A DNA stretch of 64,000 nt, from positions 1 to 64,000 of the forward strand of contig DATJIA010000013.1 of assembly GCA_035493675.1 (NCBI GenBank), read 5' to 3'. Source of the DNA: JAIOQA01 sp035493675 (GTDB lineage Bacteria > Myxococcota_A > Polyangia > Haliangiales > Haliangiaceae). Shown here one piece after another: positions 32,952 to 42,770 of this stretch. The translations under genes were made by a program, and so were the position numbers. Position 1 is the stretch's first letter. Each line of letters opens with the position of its first letter. Below the pieces are notes generated by a model. The model saw nothing but the letters and a program-made list of their open reading frames with translations, was not told the DNA's origin and did no database searches.

Positions 32952-34832
32952 ATGTCAACCGAACAAGAGCTCGAGCGGGTCGTGATCCGCTTCGCCGGTG
33001 ATTCCGGCGACGGCATGCAGCTCACGGGCACCGAATTCACGAAGGCTGCAGCAGAGGCCGGCAACGACATCGCGACGTTCCCGGACTTCCCCGCCGAGAT
33101 CCGCGCTCCCGCCGGCTCGCTCGCCGGCGTCTCCGGCTTCCAGCTCCACTTCTCCTCGACCGAGATCTACACGCCGGGCGACGCGCCCGACGTGCTCGTC
33201 GTGATGAACCCGGCCGCGCTCAAGTCGAACCTCAAGGATCTGCCCGACGGCGGCACGCTCATCGCGAACAGCGGCACCTTCATCGAGGCGAACCTCAAGA
33301 AGGCCGGCTACGCGACCAACCCGCTCGAGGACGGATCGCTCGCGAAGTACAAGCTCAACGCGGTCGACATCTCGCAGCTCACGCTCACCGCGCTCGACGG
33401 CACCGATCTCTCGACGAAGGAGAAGGGCCGCTCGAAGAACTTCTTCGCGCTCGGCCTCGTCTTCTGGATGTACGGCCGCGACACCGAGGCGGAGATCCGC
33501 CGCATCTACCAACAGTTCGCGAAGAAGCCGGGCCTCGGCGACGCGAACGTGAAGGTCTTCAAGGCCGGCTATCACTACGGCGAGACCGCCGAGGTCTTCC
33601 AGACCCAGTACAAGGTCCCGCCCGCGCAGTTCAAGCCGGGCATGTACCGCAACATCACCGGCAACGAAGCGCTCGCGATCGGCCTCGTCGCCGGCGCGCA
33701 GTTCGCGGGCAAGTCGCTCTTCTACAGCGGCTATCCGATCACGCCCGCGTCGTCGATTTTGCACTCGCTCGCGAAGTACAAGAACTTCGGGACCGTCACG
33801 TTCCAGGCCGAGGACGAGATCGCGGCGGTCGGCGCGGCGATCGGCGCGGCCTACGGCGGCGCGGTCGCGGTCACCGCGTCGTCGGGTCCCGGCGTCGCGC
33901 TCAAGGGCGAGGCGATCGGCCTCGGCATCATGACCGAGCTGCCGCTCGTGATCGTGAACGTCCAGCGCGGCGGTCCGTCGACGGGGCTGCCGACCAAGAC
34001 CGAGCAATCGGATCTCAACCAGGCGATCTACGGACGCAACGGCGAGGCGCCGTGCCCGGTGATCGCGGCGAAGTCGCCCGGCGATTCGTTCTACGCGGCG
34101 ATCGAGGCCGTGAAGGTCGCGACCAAGTACATGGTGCCGGTCTTCCTGCTCAGCGACGGCTACATCGCCAACGGCAGCGAGCCGTGGCCGCTGCCCGATC
34201 TGCGCGCGCTGCCCAAGTTCGAGGTCCTGCACCGCACCGATCCGAACGGCTACTTCGTCTACCAGCGCGATCCGGAGACGCTCGCGCGCGCGTGGGTCAT
34301 CCCGGGCACGCCCGGCCTCGAGCACCGGATCGGCGGCATCGAGAAGGACGCGCTCACCGGCAACATCTCGTACGACCCCGCGAACCACGAGAAGCAGACG
34401 CACGTGCGCGCCGAGAAGGTCGCGCGCGTCGCGCAGGAGATCGGCGCGCCCGACATCTTCGGCGACAAGACCGGCGACGTGCTCGTCCTCGGCTGGGGCG
34501 GCACGTTCGGCGCGCTCCGCCAGGCGGCGTCGGCCGTCCGCGCGCAGGGCAAGAAGGTCAGCCACTATCACCTGCGCTGGTTGAACCCGCTCGAGCCCGC
34601 GCTCGACGAGATCGTCCGCGGCTTCAAGCACGTGCTGGTCGCCGAGCTCAACATGGGCCAGCTCCGCCACATCGTCCGCGACCGCTATCTGATCGATGCG
34701 GTCGGCCTCAACAAGATCCAGGGTCAGCCCTTCAAGGTGCGCGAGGTGGTCGCGGCGATCGAGAAGCTCCTCGAGTCGCCGGCGAAGCAGCCCGCCGCCG
34801 CCGGCAACGGGCAGGAGTACGTGATCCAATGA
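32952..34832 (+). CDS. korA: 2-oxoacid:ferredoxin oxidoreductase, fused gamma/alpha subunit
   Basis: A 626-residue subunit of a 2-oxoacid:acceptor oxidoreductase, probably acting on 2-oxoglutarate in a reductive or TCA-type cycle. The N-terminal gamma domain starts with IRFAGDSGDGMQLTG, and the alpha domain contains SGYPITPASSILHSLA and the core TASSGPGVALKGEA and RGGPSTGLPTKTEQSD motifs. The gamma domain is fused to alpha, as in KorA of other bacteria. Its TGA overlaps the ATG of korB. Electron transfer to ferredoxin and CoA-dependent decarboxylation are family knowledge. The substrate cannot be proved from sequence. Confidence 0.93.
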   Translation: MSTEQELERVVIRFAGDSGDGMQLTGTEFTKAAAEAGNDIATFPDFPAEIRAPAGSLAGVSGFQLHFSSTEIYTPGDAPDVLVVMNPAALKSNLKDLPDGGTLIANSGTFIEANLKKAGYATNPLEDGSLAKYKLNAVDISQLTLTALDGTDLSTKEKGRSKNFFALGLVFWMYGRDTEAEIRRIYQQFAKKPGLGDANVKVFKAGYHYGETAEVFQTQYKVPPAQFKPGMYRNITGNEALAIGLVAGAQFAGKSLFYSGYPITPASSILHSLAKYKNFGTVTFQAEDEIAAVGAAIGAAYGGAVAVTASSGPGVALKGEAIGLGIMTELPLVIVNVQRGGPSTGLPTKTEQSDLNQAIYGRNGEAPCPVIAAKSPGDSFYAAIEAVKVATKYMVPVFLLSDGYIANGSEPWPLPDLRALPKFEVLHRTDPNGYFVYQRDPETLARAWVIPGTPGLEHRIGGIEKDALTGNISYDPANHEKQTHVRAEKVARVAQEIGAPDIFGDKTGDVLVLGWGGTFGALRQAASAVRAQGKKVSHYHLRWLNPLEPALDEIVRGFKHVLVAELNMGQLRHIVRDRYLIDAVGLNKIQGQPFKVREVVAAIEKLLESPAKQPAAAGNGQEYVIQ

Positions 34833-35875
34833 GCGACGCCGCCAAGAAGCCGATCAAGCTCGGCAAGAAAGACTTCGAGTCCGATCAGGACGTGCGCTGG
34901 TGCCCGGGCTGCGGTGACTACGCGATCCTCGCGACCGTGCAGCGCGCGCTCGCGCAGATCGGCGTGAAGCGCGAGTCGACCGTGTTCGTCTCGGGCATCG
35001 GCTGCTCGAGCCGCTTCCCGTACTACATGAACACGTACGGCTTCCACTCGATCCACGGCCGCGCGCCGGCGATCGCGTCGGGCCTGAAGATCGCGCGCCC
35101 CGAGCTCGACGTGTGGGTGATCACCGGCGACGGCGACGGCCTGTCGATCGGCGGCAACCACCTGCTGCACGCGCTCCGCCGCAACATGGATCTCAAGATC
35201 CTGCTCTTCAACAACCAGATCTACGGGTTGACGAAGGGCCAGTACTCGCCGACCTCCGCGATCGGCACGCGCGCGGCGTCGACGCCGGTCGGCTCGGTCG
35301 ACTACCCGGTCGCGCCGGCGACGATCGCGCTCGGCGCGGGCGCGACGTTCGTCGCGCGCGTCGCGGACACCGACGCGAAGACGATGCTCGGCATCCTCGA
35401 GCGCGCGTACCAGCACAAGGGCAGCGTGTTCATCGAGATCCTCCAGAACTGCCCCGTCTTCAACGACGGCATCTGGGACACGGTGAAGGACGACCCGACC
35501 GGTCACCAGATGCACCTCGCCGAGGGCAAGCCGCTCCGCTTCGGCGAGAACGGCAAGCACGGCATCAAGCTCGACGCCGAGATGCGCCCGCACGTCGTCG
35601 AGGTCGGCGACGGTCCGGGGCTCACGCCGGAGAGCGAGCTGCTCGTGCACAAGGAGCAGGGCTCGACCGCGTACGCGTTCCTGCTCGCGTCGCTCATGCA
35701 GCCGGACTTCCCGGTGCCGGTCGGCGTGCTCCATCGCGATCCGAAGCCGAGCTACGAGCAGATGGCGATCCAGCAGGTCGCCGACGCCAAGGCCAAGCAG
35801 GGCGAAGGCGATCTCGAGAAGCTGCTCTACAGCGGCATGGTCTGGGAAGTCGGCGCCGACGGCGTCAAGCACTGA
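34829..35875 (+). CDS. korB: 2-oxoacid:ferredoxin oxidoreductase, beta subunit
   Basis: A 348-residue thiamine-diphosphate- and iron-sulfur-binding subunit. The 4Fe-4S ligands are C25xxC28 (RWCPGCGD), C59 (GIGCSS) and a fourth in LQNCPVFND. The thiamine diphosphate motif GDGDGLSIGGNH is followed by NNQIYGLTKGQYSPTS. ATGA overlap with korA gives coupled translation. No ferredoxin domain is fused. The pair works in the cytoplasm as an (alpha-beta)2 or alpha-beta complex. Confidence 0.95.
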   Translation: MSDAAKKPIKLGKKDFESDQDVRWCPGCGDYAILATVQRALAQIGVKRESTVFVSGIGCSSRFPYYMNTYGFHSIHGRAPAIASGLKIARPELDVWVITGDGDGLSIGGNHLLHALRRNMDLKILLFNNQIYGLTKGQYSPTSAIGTRAASTPVGSVDYPVAPATIALGAGATFVARVADTDAKTMLGILERAYQHKGSVFIEILQNCPVFNDGIWDTVKDDPTGHQMHLAEGKPLRFGENGKHGIKLDAEMRPHVVEVGDGPGLTPESELLVHKEQGSTAYAFLLASLMQPDFPVPVGVLHRDPKPSYEQMAIQQVADAKAKQGEGDLEKLLYSGMVWEVGADGVKH

Positions 35876-35877
35876 CG

Positions 35878-36921
35878 ATGGCGCGGTGGGCGGCCATCGC
35901 GCTCGTCCTGTGCAGCTGTGGCCCGACGACGCCGGCCGCGCGGCGCGATTGGCCGGCGTGGCTCTCCGCCGCGCGTCCCGAGCCGGCGTACCCGCCGCGC
36001 CTCGACGCGCCCGACGACGCGACCTGCCGGCAGCGCGTCGCGAAGTTGCGTGATCGTTTCCACGGCTGGGACGTCCAGACCGATCCGCTGTGCCTCGCGA
36101 TCCGCGCGAGCCGCACCGCGGGGCACGGCGACGCGCGGCTCACGACCGGCGAGGTCGACGAGCTGCGCGAGGTCTTGCTCGCGAACCCCGAGCTGTTCGG
36201 GCTCCCGTTCGGCGCGGCGCCGTCGGAGGACATCACCGACCTCGCGGGGGTCGGGACGATCGTCTCGTGGACCCAAGATCTCGCGAAGACGTCGGCGATC
36301 CTCGTCGGCGCGCGCGCGCACGAATCGGCCGATCACTTCGACACGCCGGCGGGGCCTCACCGCGCCGACGTGCCGCGCACGATCGCGATCGAGGGGCACT
36401 TCCTGCCGCTGGTGTTCCCGTCGACGCCGGCGCGCAAGTCGAACGCCGAGCTGCTCGCGCCGTTCGACGGCCGACCGCTCTACGCGATGTGGAGCTCGCG
36501 CGGTCCGTGCGAGTCGGATCAAGGCGGCTCGGGGTTCGGCGGCCGCGTCGAGAGCCTCGACGTGAAGGGGACGATCAACGCGTACCGCGGCGTGCTCGTG
36601 ATCGTGCGTCCGTCGTCGATCGAGCTGCGCGACGTCGTGCACTTCCTCCCGGTCGGGGCGTTCCATGCGGGCGGCCAGACGTTCCGCTGCGCGACGACGC
36701 GCGAGCGCGAGCGCGATGGCTATCGATCCTCGGTGCCGCTCGGCTTCGTCGTCGACGCGCGCACCGGAGAGGATCTCACCGACGTCGCGCCGCCGTGGAC
36801 CTACGAAGGCTGGTACGGCATGAGCCCGTACCGACCGATCGACCTCACGAACGACGGCTTCTTCACGAGCACGTTGCCGTGGCCGTCGTTCGAGCTGCCG
36901 GCGGCCTCTCCTCCCGCATAA
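35878..36921 (+). CDS. Lipoprotein, unknown function
   Basis: A 347-residue predicted lipoprotein. MARWAAIALVLCSCGPTTPA has a short hydrophobic leader and Cys-Ser-Cys; the second Cys, with Leu at -3 replaced by Cys, fits a loose lipobox. The body contains several aromatic and acidic motifs (GHFLPLVFPS, WTYEGWYGMSPYR) and at least four other cysteines, but no known domain was recognised. It starts 3 bases after korB, so co-transcription with korAB is likely, without obvious functional connection. Confidence 0.75.
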   Translation: MARWAAIALVLCSCGPTTPAARRDWPAWLSAARPEPAYPPRLDAPDDATCRQRVAKLRDRFHGWDVQTDPLCLAIRASRTAGHGDARLTTGEVDELREVLLANPELFGLPFGAAPSEDITDLAGVGTIVSWTQDLAKTSAILVGARAHESADHFDTPAGPHRADVPRTIAIEGHFLPLVFPSTPARKSNAELLAPFDGRPLYAMWSSRGPCESDQGGSGFGGRVESLDVKGTINAYRGVLVIVRPSSIELRDVVHFLPVGAFHAGGQTFRCATTRERERDGYRSSVPLGFVVDARTGEDLTDVAPPWTYEGWYGMSPYRPIDLTNDGFFTSTLPWPSFELPAASPPA

Positions 36922-37008
36922 CGCGACATCGCGGTCATGGAAACCTGAGAGTCGCGCGGGCGGTTTCGCGAAGATGCGCTTGGCGCTACCTTTGCAACCG
37001 GAGGTCGC

Positions 37009-37524
37009 ATGCGTTCGATCGCATTCGTCGTCTTCCTCTCCGCGTGCATGTCGCACGGCATCGGCACCGATCCCGGCGATCACGTCTACGACGGCGCGGT
37101 CGTCTCGATCGTGCTCGATGATCAGGGCGGCGGCTTCGCGCCACCACCGCCGAGCGGCCCGTGCGATCCACAGGTCGCGCGCTACACCGTGACCAACGCG
37201 ACGCACGATCTCGCGTGGTCGGCATGCGACGTCGTCGGCACGAGCCCGAACCAGACGACCGCGCCGCGCACGGGCCACCGCGTGCTGGAGGCGAGCGAGT
37301 GGGCCTCGCTCACCGACGCGCTGTCCGCGATCGTCGTCGTCGCCAACGACGGCCGTTGCGGCGCCGACAAGCCGACCTTCGCGCTGATCGTCAACACGTC
37401 GAACGACACGATCGAGTACGCCGACAACTTCTACGCCTGCCAGAACCAGAACAAGCCGCTCGTCGACGGCGACGCGCTCTCGCACGCGATGCAGGTCGCG
37501 GGCGGGCTTGCGATGTCGAAGTAG
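37009..37524 (+). CDS. Small exported protein, unknown function
   Basis: A 171-residue protein with leader MRSIAFVVFLSACMSHGIG; the L-S-A-C pattern (Cys13) is a good lipobox. GGAGGT lies 5 bases before the ATG. Four more cysteines occur in the mature part (GPCDP, SACDV, GRCGA, YACQN). No known domain was recognised. It is 19 bases upstream of the aspartyl-protease-like gene on the same strand. Confidence 0.75.
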   Translation: MRSIAFVVFLSACMSHGIGTDPGDHVYDGAVVSIVLDDQGGGFAPPPPSGPCDPQVARYTVTNATHDLAWSACDVVGTSPNQTTAPRTGHRVLEASEWASLTDALSAIVVVANDGRCGADKPTFALIVNTSNDTIEYADNFYACQNQNKPLVDGDALSHAMQVAGGLAMSK

Positions 37525-37543
37525 CAGCGATACGAATCGGCGC

Positions 37544-38857
37544 ATGAAGCGCTTGATCGGGATCGCGGGGTTGTTCGTCGCGTCGAGCTGCACGGTCGGT
37601 GCGCCGCCGGGCTTCTCCAAGGGCGAGTCGTGGCAGTTCCCGCTGGTCGGGCCGCTCGAGAACGGGCAGCTGATCACGACCGTCTGGGTCAACGACAAGG
37701 GCCCGTACCTCTTCTTGATCGATCCCGACTCCCCGATGTCGACGATCGACGACGGCGTCGTCAGCGAGGTGCAGCCGTATGCGCACGCCGCGGCGGACCG
37801 CTACGACGACGAGCAGGACACCTCGCACCCGATGCAGATCGCCGAGGGCACGCACCTCAAGATCGGCAACGACCTCACCGTCGATCACCACGATCTCTGG
37901 GTCGTGCACGTCGGCACCTTCAACGTCGGCGGCCGTCAGGTCCGCGGCGTGATCGGTCACGACATCATCGCCGACTCGATGATCTTCGGCTTCGATCGCG
38001 ACAAGGGCGTCGCCTATCTCGCGACGCGCAAGGGCTTCGTCGCGCCGCCGAACGCGCAGGTGGTCGACTACCGCGCGCTGACCAACCACCTCGCGATCAC
38101 GCTCCTCCCGGTGCCGCGCCACCTCGTCACCGCGCAGATCGGCGGCAAGGATCAGACCCTGCACGTCGATCTCGGCGGCGTGCAGACGCAGCTGCGCGAG
38201 CAGCGCTGGAAGGACGCCGGCCTGCAGACGATCGCGTCGAAGGACCAGCTCGTCGACGAGGCCGGCACGCTGCGCGACGTCGATCACGTCGGCATCGCGT
38301 CGGAGATCAAGCTCGGCAACCTCGCCGCGCACGGCGTGAAGATCGTGCCGTACGACGATCGCCGCTGGGAGCGCGAGGACATCGACGGCGTGCTCGGCCT
38401 CGGCTTCTTCCAGGACGACGCGGTCTGGGTCGATCAGGACGCGAAGAAGATCTACGTCACGCCGCGCTCGCCCAGCACCGACGCGATGACCAAGGCGCGC
38501 ATCGATCGCTGGGGCTCGACGGTGCTGTCGAACTGCCCGCACACCGCGTGCTTCGACGTCTCGGTCGTGCCGCCCGATCCCAACGCGACCGGCCCGCAGC
38601 CGCCGGTCGTGCACTTCCAGCGCGACGACGCCGCCAAGGATCTCAACATCGAGCTCGTCCTCCAGCCGATGCGCGCCGACGGCTCGCCGATGTCGGCGCC
38701 GCTGCTCGTCGTCAGCTTCCCGCAGGGCGCCGACACGATGACCGCGCAGCTCGATCCGTCGTACGCCGACGCGCAGGTCAAGGTCGTCGACGCGAGCCCG
38801 TTCGTGCGCGCCTGCCCGACCCCGGGCAAGGGCTGCCTCTACTCGCTCGCGCAATGA
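37544..38857 (+). CDS. Retropepsin-like aspartyl protease-family lipoprotein
   Basis: A 437-residue protein. MKRLIGIAGLFVASSCTVG has an A-S-S-C lipobox-like site. The mature part has two motifs of a retropepsin-like double domain: FLIDPDSPMSTID near residues 60-75 (a variant D-S/T-G, here DPDSP, so the catalytic motif is not perfect) and GVIGHDII near 135. A second half (HVDLGGVQTQL, GVLGLGFFQDD) has a similar pattern. The fold is clear by eye but the catalytic Asp-Thr/Ser-Gly is degenerate, so proteolytic activity is uncertain. ATG 37544 is chosen because it gives the leader. Confidence 0.65.
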   Translation: MKRLIGIAGLFVASSCTVGAPPGFSKGESWQFPLVGPLENGQLITTVWVNDKGPYLFLIDPDSPMSTIDDGVVSEVQPYAHAAADRYDDEQDTSHPMQIAEGTHLKIGNDLTVDHHDLWVVHVGTFNVGGRQVRGVIGHDIIADSMIFGFDRDKGVAYLATRKGFVAPPNAQVVDYRALTNHLAITLLPVPRHLVTAQIGGKDQTLHVDLGGVQTQLREQRWKDAGLQTIASKDQLVDEAGTLRDVDHVGIASEIKLGNLAAHGVKIVPYDDRRWEREDIDGVLGLGFFQDDAVWVDQDAKKIYVTPRSPSTDAMTKARIDRWGSTVLSNCPHTACFDVSVVPPDPNATGPQPPVVHFQRDDAAKDLNIELVLQPMRADGSPMSAPLLVVSFPQGADTMTAQLDPSYADAQVKVVDASPFVRACPTPGKGCLYSLAQ

Positions 38858-38871
38858 CGTAGACTCTACGC

Positions 38872-41004
38872 ATGCGGCTCGCGGTCGCCCTGATCGTGTG
38901 CGCGTCGTGCAGCCTGCCCGAGGGCGACTACTTCGGGCAGATCCCCGACGTGCACGATCGCCCGCGCACGCTGCGCTTCTGCAACCAGGGCGAGCCCGAC
39001 TACCTCGATCCGGCGCTCGGCAACACGACCAACGCGACGCCGATCCTGTTCGCGATGTTCGACGGGCTGACGCTGTACGCGCCCGACGGCAGCGCCGAGC
39101 CGTCGCTCGCGACCAGCTGGGACATCGCGCCCGACATGCGCACGTTCACCTTCCACCTGCGCAAGGAAGGTCGCTTCTCCAACGGCCGCGCGATCGACGC
39201 GTACGACTTCGCGTACGCGTTCCTCCGCCTGCTCGATCCGACGACGGCCTCGCCGATCTCCGACAAGCTCGAGTTCGTCAAGAACTACGACGGCTACACC
39301 GGCAACACCGTGCGCAAGCTGCTCCACGACGCGGGACCGCTGAAGGCGGGCGCGGTCGTCGAGCTCGTCGACGCCAGCGACAAGACGCCCGACACCAACC
39401 TGCGCCGCTCGACGCACGCGCTCGAGCTGCGCGATCTCGGCGCGCCGATCGCCGACGCGTACGCGCACGTGCCCGCCGGCGCCGACGTCGAGCTGGTCGA
39501 GCTGACCGGCGGGCCGGTCTCGTATCCGTCGCCCGCCGGCGTCGAGTGGGCGTACGTCTTCTGGGACGACGGCGACGGTCACTACGGCTGGGTGCCGTCC
39601 GCGGATCTCGACGTCGCGCCCAACGACGACGCGACGTACTCGATCCGCGCGATGCCGATGCGCCAGTGGCCCGGCGTGCAAGCGACGCCCGAGGTGCTCG
39701 CCGCCGACGACGCCGCGCCGCACCCGACCGTGCAGGTCAAGGGCCGCGATCTCTTGCGCCTGCCCGAGCTGATCGGCATGCGCATCCCCGATCGCTACAC
39801 GTTCGTGATCGAGACGCCGGTCCCGATCCCGTACGTCGTCGCGTCGACGCCGAGCCAGTGCTGCCGCGTGACGCCGCGCGAGGTCGTGTCGCGCTGGCCG
39901 CGTCGCTGGACCGACGCGTCGCACATCGTGACGTCGGGCCCGATGCACCTGAAGCTCTGGCTCGAGAAGGATCGCGTCGAGCTGGTCCGCTCGCCGACGT
40001 TCTGGAACCAGAAGATCGTGAAGGCCGACGAGGTGATCGTCTTCAACATGGACGATCAAGCGGCGAACACGAACTACTACGCCGCCGGTGGCTGCGACGC
40101 GATGGCCTCGAACAACATCCCGACCTCGTACCTGCCGGTGATGAACGGCGAGAAGCACTCGTACAAGGACTTCGCGTCGAAGCCGTACAACGGCATCTAC
40201 TTCGTCTATCTCAACACCGAGAAGCTGACCAACCGCCACCTGCGCCGCGCGCTCGCGTACGCGATCGATCGGCGCCCGATCCCGCGCATCATCCACAAGG
40301 GCTACGGCACCTCGCAGGTGACGCCGGGCACGCGCATCTCGGATCTGTCCGACGCCGATCGCGCGACCTGCGGCGTCACGCGCGACCAGCCCGGCTTCGC
40401 GATGATCGAAGCGCCCGGCGTCTGCTACGTCCCGCCGCCCGGCCTCGACTTCGATCCCGCGAAGGCGAAGGAGGAGCTCGCGCTCGCGCGCCAGGAGCTC
40501 GGCGCCGACTTCCCGAAGCTGACGTACCGCTACAACTCCGGCTCCGAGGGCCACAAGCTGATCGCGGAGTACCTGCAGCAGTCGTGGCAGCAGGTGCTCG
40601 GCCTCGACGTCGGCCTCGAGAGCCAGGAGTGGAAGACCTTCGTCAAGGACACGACCGACGGCCAGTACCAGATGGCGCGCTTCGGCAACATCGGCTCGAT
40701 CGCCGACACCGAGAGCGACTTCATCGTGCTGTTCCACTGCAAGGCGCCGTCGAACCGCTCGCGCTACTGCAGCCCCGAGTTCGAGAAGGTCTACGCCGAA
40801 GCGAAGCAGATCTTCGATCGCAAGGCGCGCAACGCGAAGCTCGCCGAGGCGGAGAAGATCATGCTCGAGGACGCGCCGGTGATCCCGCTCTACGTCTACA
40901 CGCAGGAGCACCTGACCAAGCCGTACGTGCGCGACCTGCCGATCAACTTCGTCGATCAAGTGCCGCTGTACCGCGCCTGGCTCGATCCGGACTGGAACAA
41001 GTAG
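38872..41004 (+). CDS. oppA: Peptide ABC transporter substrate-binding lipoprotein
   Basis: A 710-residue extracytoplasmic oligopeptide-binding protein (SBP family 5), larger than the usual 500-550. Leader MRLAVALIVCASCSLPEGDY has cysteines at 10 and 13, one of which is the likely lipid site. Family landmarks are DPALGNTTNATPILFAMFDG near the start, RSPTFWNQK, and a C-terminal region YRYNSGSEGHKLIAEYLQQS. A roughly 100-residue insertion at about residues 160-260, including YVFWDDGDGHYGWVPSADLD, looks SH3-like and is not typical. It is followed without a gap by oppB and oppC. Confidence 0.9.
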   Translation: MRLAVALIVCASCSLPEGDYFGQIPDVHDRPRTLRFCNQGEPDYLDPALGNTTNATPILFAMFDGLTLYAPDGSAEPSLATSWDIAPDMRTFTFHLRKEGRFSNGRAIDAYDFAYAFLRLLDPTTASPISDKLEFVKNYDGYTGNTVRKLLHDAGPLKAGAVVELVDASDKTPDTNLRRSTHALELRDLGAPIADAYAHVPAGADVELVELTGGPVSYPSPAGVEWAYVFWDDGDGHYGWVPSADLDVAPNDDATYSIRAMPMRQWPGVQATPEVLAADDAAPHPTVQVKGRDLLRLPELIGMRIPDRYTFVIETPVPIPYVVASTPSQCCRVTPREVVSRWPRRWTDASHIVTSGPMHLKLWLEKDRVELVRSPTFWNQKIVKADEVIVFNMDDQAANTNYYAAGGCDAMASNNIPTSYLPVMNGEKHSYKDFASKPYNGIYFVYLNTEKLTNRHLRRALAYAIDRRPIPRIIHKGYGTSQVTPGTRISDLSDADRATCGVTRDQPGFAMIEAPGVCYVPPPGLDFDPAKAKEELALARQELGADFPKLTYRYNSGSEGHKLIAEYLQQSWQQVLGLDVGLESQEWKTFVKDTTDGQYQMARFGNIGSIADTESDFIVLFHCKAPSNRSRYCSPEFEKVYAEAKQIFDRKARNAKLAEAEKIMLEDAPVIPLYVYTQEHLTKPYVRDLPINFVDQVPLYRAWLDPDWNK

Positions 41005-41921
41005 TGCTGCGCCTGATCGTCTCGCGCCTGGCGGGCGGCGTCGCGGTGATCGTCGCGGTCGCGACGCTCGCGTTCTTCCTCTTGCACGCGGCGCCGGGCG
41101 GACCGTTCGACGCCGAGCGCGCGCTGCCCGAGAACGTGCGCAAGAACGTCGAGGCGCACTATCACCTCGACGAGCCGATCCTCTCGCAGTACGCGCGCTA
41201 CATGGGCGACCTCGCGCACGGCGACTTCGGCCAGTCGATCAAGCGCGTCTCGACGGTCAGCGAGATCATCCGCGTCCACTTCCCGTACAGCCTCGCGATC
41301 GGCGTCAGCGCGCTCGCGATCGCGATCACGTTCGGCCTGCTGATGGGCGTGATCGCGGCGTGGCGCCGCAACACGTGGCTCGACTACCTCTTGATGTCGA
41401 TCGCGCTGGTCGGGATCTCGATCCCGTCGATCGTGCTGGGGCCGCTCCTGGTCGCGTACTTCTCGCTGCAGCTCGGCTGGCTGCCGCCGGCGCGCATCGA
41501 GGGCTTGTCGTCGTACATCCTGCCCGCGCTCGTGCTCGGCATGATCTACATGGGCACGATCGCGCGCCTGTCGCGCGGCGCGATGCTCGAGGTCCTCTCG
41601 CAGGACTTCGTGCGCACCGCGCGCGCGAAGGGCCTGCGCGAGCGCGTCGTCTTGTGGAAGCACGCGGCGCGGCTCGGCGTCGTGCCGGTCGTGACGTACC
41701 TCGGGCCCGCGACCGCGACCTTGATCAGCGGCTCGTTCGTCGTCGAGAAGATCTTCGGCGTGCCCGGGCTCGGCAGCTTCTTCATCGAGAGCATCACCAA
41801 CCGCGACTACCCGCTCTTGTGCGGGACGCTGGTCTTCTACGTGATGTTCCTCGTCGTCCTGAACATCGCCGTCGACATCGTGCACGGCATCTTGGATCCG
41901 CGCATCCGGGAGAGGCGCTAG
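41004..41921 (+). CDS. oppB: Peptide ABC transporter permease
   Basis: A 305-residue inner-membrane permease of the DppB/OppB family. The GTG start overlaps the stop of oppA (TAGTG). An N-terminal helix (GGVAVIVAVATLAFFLLHAA) is followed by the characteristic large periplasmic loop and five further helices. The EAA loop for contact with the ATPase is present (QDFVRTARAKGLRERVVLWK). It forms the pore with oppC. Confidence 0.95.
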   Translation: MLRLIVSRLAGGVAVIVAVATLAFFLLHAAPGGPFDAERALPENVRKNVEAHYHLDEPILSQYARYMGDLAHGDFGQSIKRVSTVSEIIRVHFPYSLAIGVSALAIAITFGLLMGVIAAWRRNTWLDYLLMSIALVGISIPSIVLGPLLVAYFSLQLGWLPPARIEGLSSYILPALVLGMIYMGTIARLSRGAMLEVLSQDFVRTARAKGLRERVVLWKHAARLGVVPVVTYLGPATATLISGSFVVEKIFGVPGLGSFFIESITNRDYPLLCGTLVFYVMFLVVLNIAVDIVHGILDPRIRERR

Positions 41922-42770
41922 ATGTGGCGTGACGCCTGGCGCCGGCTGCGCAAGAACCGCATGGCGGTCGTGTGCGCGGCGTTCACGCTCGCGATGGTGA
42001 TCTTCTGCGTCGCGGGCCCGTGGATCGCGGGCCTGTTCGGGCTCGACGAGACGACGATCGACGCGCAGCTCGGCGCGGTCAGCCCGCGCGGCGCGCACTG
42101 GCTCGGCACCGATACGCTCGGGCGCGACATGCTCGTGCGCTGCATGCACGGCGGGCGCATCGCCCTCTTGGTCGCGCTGACCGCGACGTTGGTCGCCCTC
42201 GTGATCGGCGTCTCCTGGGGCGCGATCGCCGCGTACGCCGGCGGGCGTACCGACTACGTCATGATGCGCATCGTCGACGTCTTGTACGGCTTCCCGACGC
42301 TCGTGTTCGTGATCGTCGTGATGGCGACGTTCAACCTCGACAGCCTGGTGTGGCTGTTCGCGCTGATCGGTGCGATCTCGTGGCTGACGATGGCGCGCTT
42401 GGTGCGCGCGCAGGTGATGAGCCTGCGCCACCGCGACTTCGTCGAGGCCGCGCGCGCGCTCGGCGCGCGGCCGTCGCGCATCCTGTTCCGCCACATCGTG
42501 CCGAACACGATGGGCGTCGTGATCGTGTACGCGACCTTGTCGATGCCGTCGGTGATGCTCTACGAGGCCGTCCTCTCGTACCTGGGCGTCGGCGTGCACG
42601 CGCCGCGCGCGTCGTGGGGCACGCTGGTCACCGAGGGCGCGTCGCAGATCATCGCGTACCCTTGGTTGTTGTACGGACCGGGCCTGATGATGGCGACGAC
42701 GATCTTCGCGTTGAACTTCTTCGGCGACGGACTGCGCGACGCGCTCGATCCGCAGACGAGAAAAGATTGA
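41922..42770 (+). CDS. oppC: Peptide ABC transporter permease
   Basis: A 282-residue DppC/OppC-type permease beginning exactly after the oppB stop. It has the N-terminal OppC motif MWRDAWRRLRKNRMAVV, WLGTDTLGRDMLVRCMHG, and an EAA loop RHRDFVEAARALGARPSRIL. Six helices are expected. Its stop overlaps the start of the next lipoprotein gene by one base. No ATPase genes (oppD, oppF) are seen downstream, so the importer must use ATPases encoded elsewhere. Confidence 0.96.
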   Translation: MWRDAWRRLRKNRMAVVCAAFTLAMVIFCVAGPWIAGLFGLDETTIDAQLGAVSPRGAHWLGTDTLGRDMLVRCMHGGRIALLVALTATLVALVIGVSWGAIAAYAGGRTDYVMMRIVDVLYGFPTLVFVIVVMATFNLDSLVWLFALIGAISWLTMARLVRAQVMSLRHRDFVEAARALGARPSRILFRHIVPNTMGVVIVYATLSMPSVMLYEAVLSYLGVGVHAPRASWGTLVTEGASQIIAYPWLLYGPGLMMATTIFALNFFGDGLRDALDPQTRKD

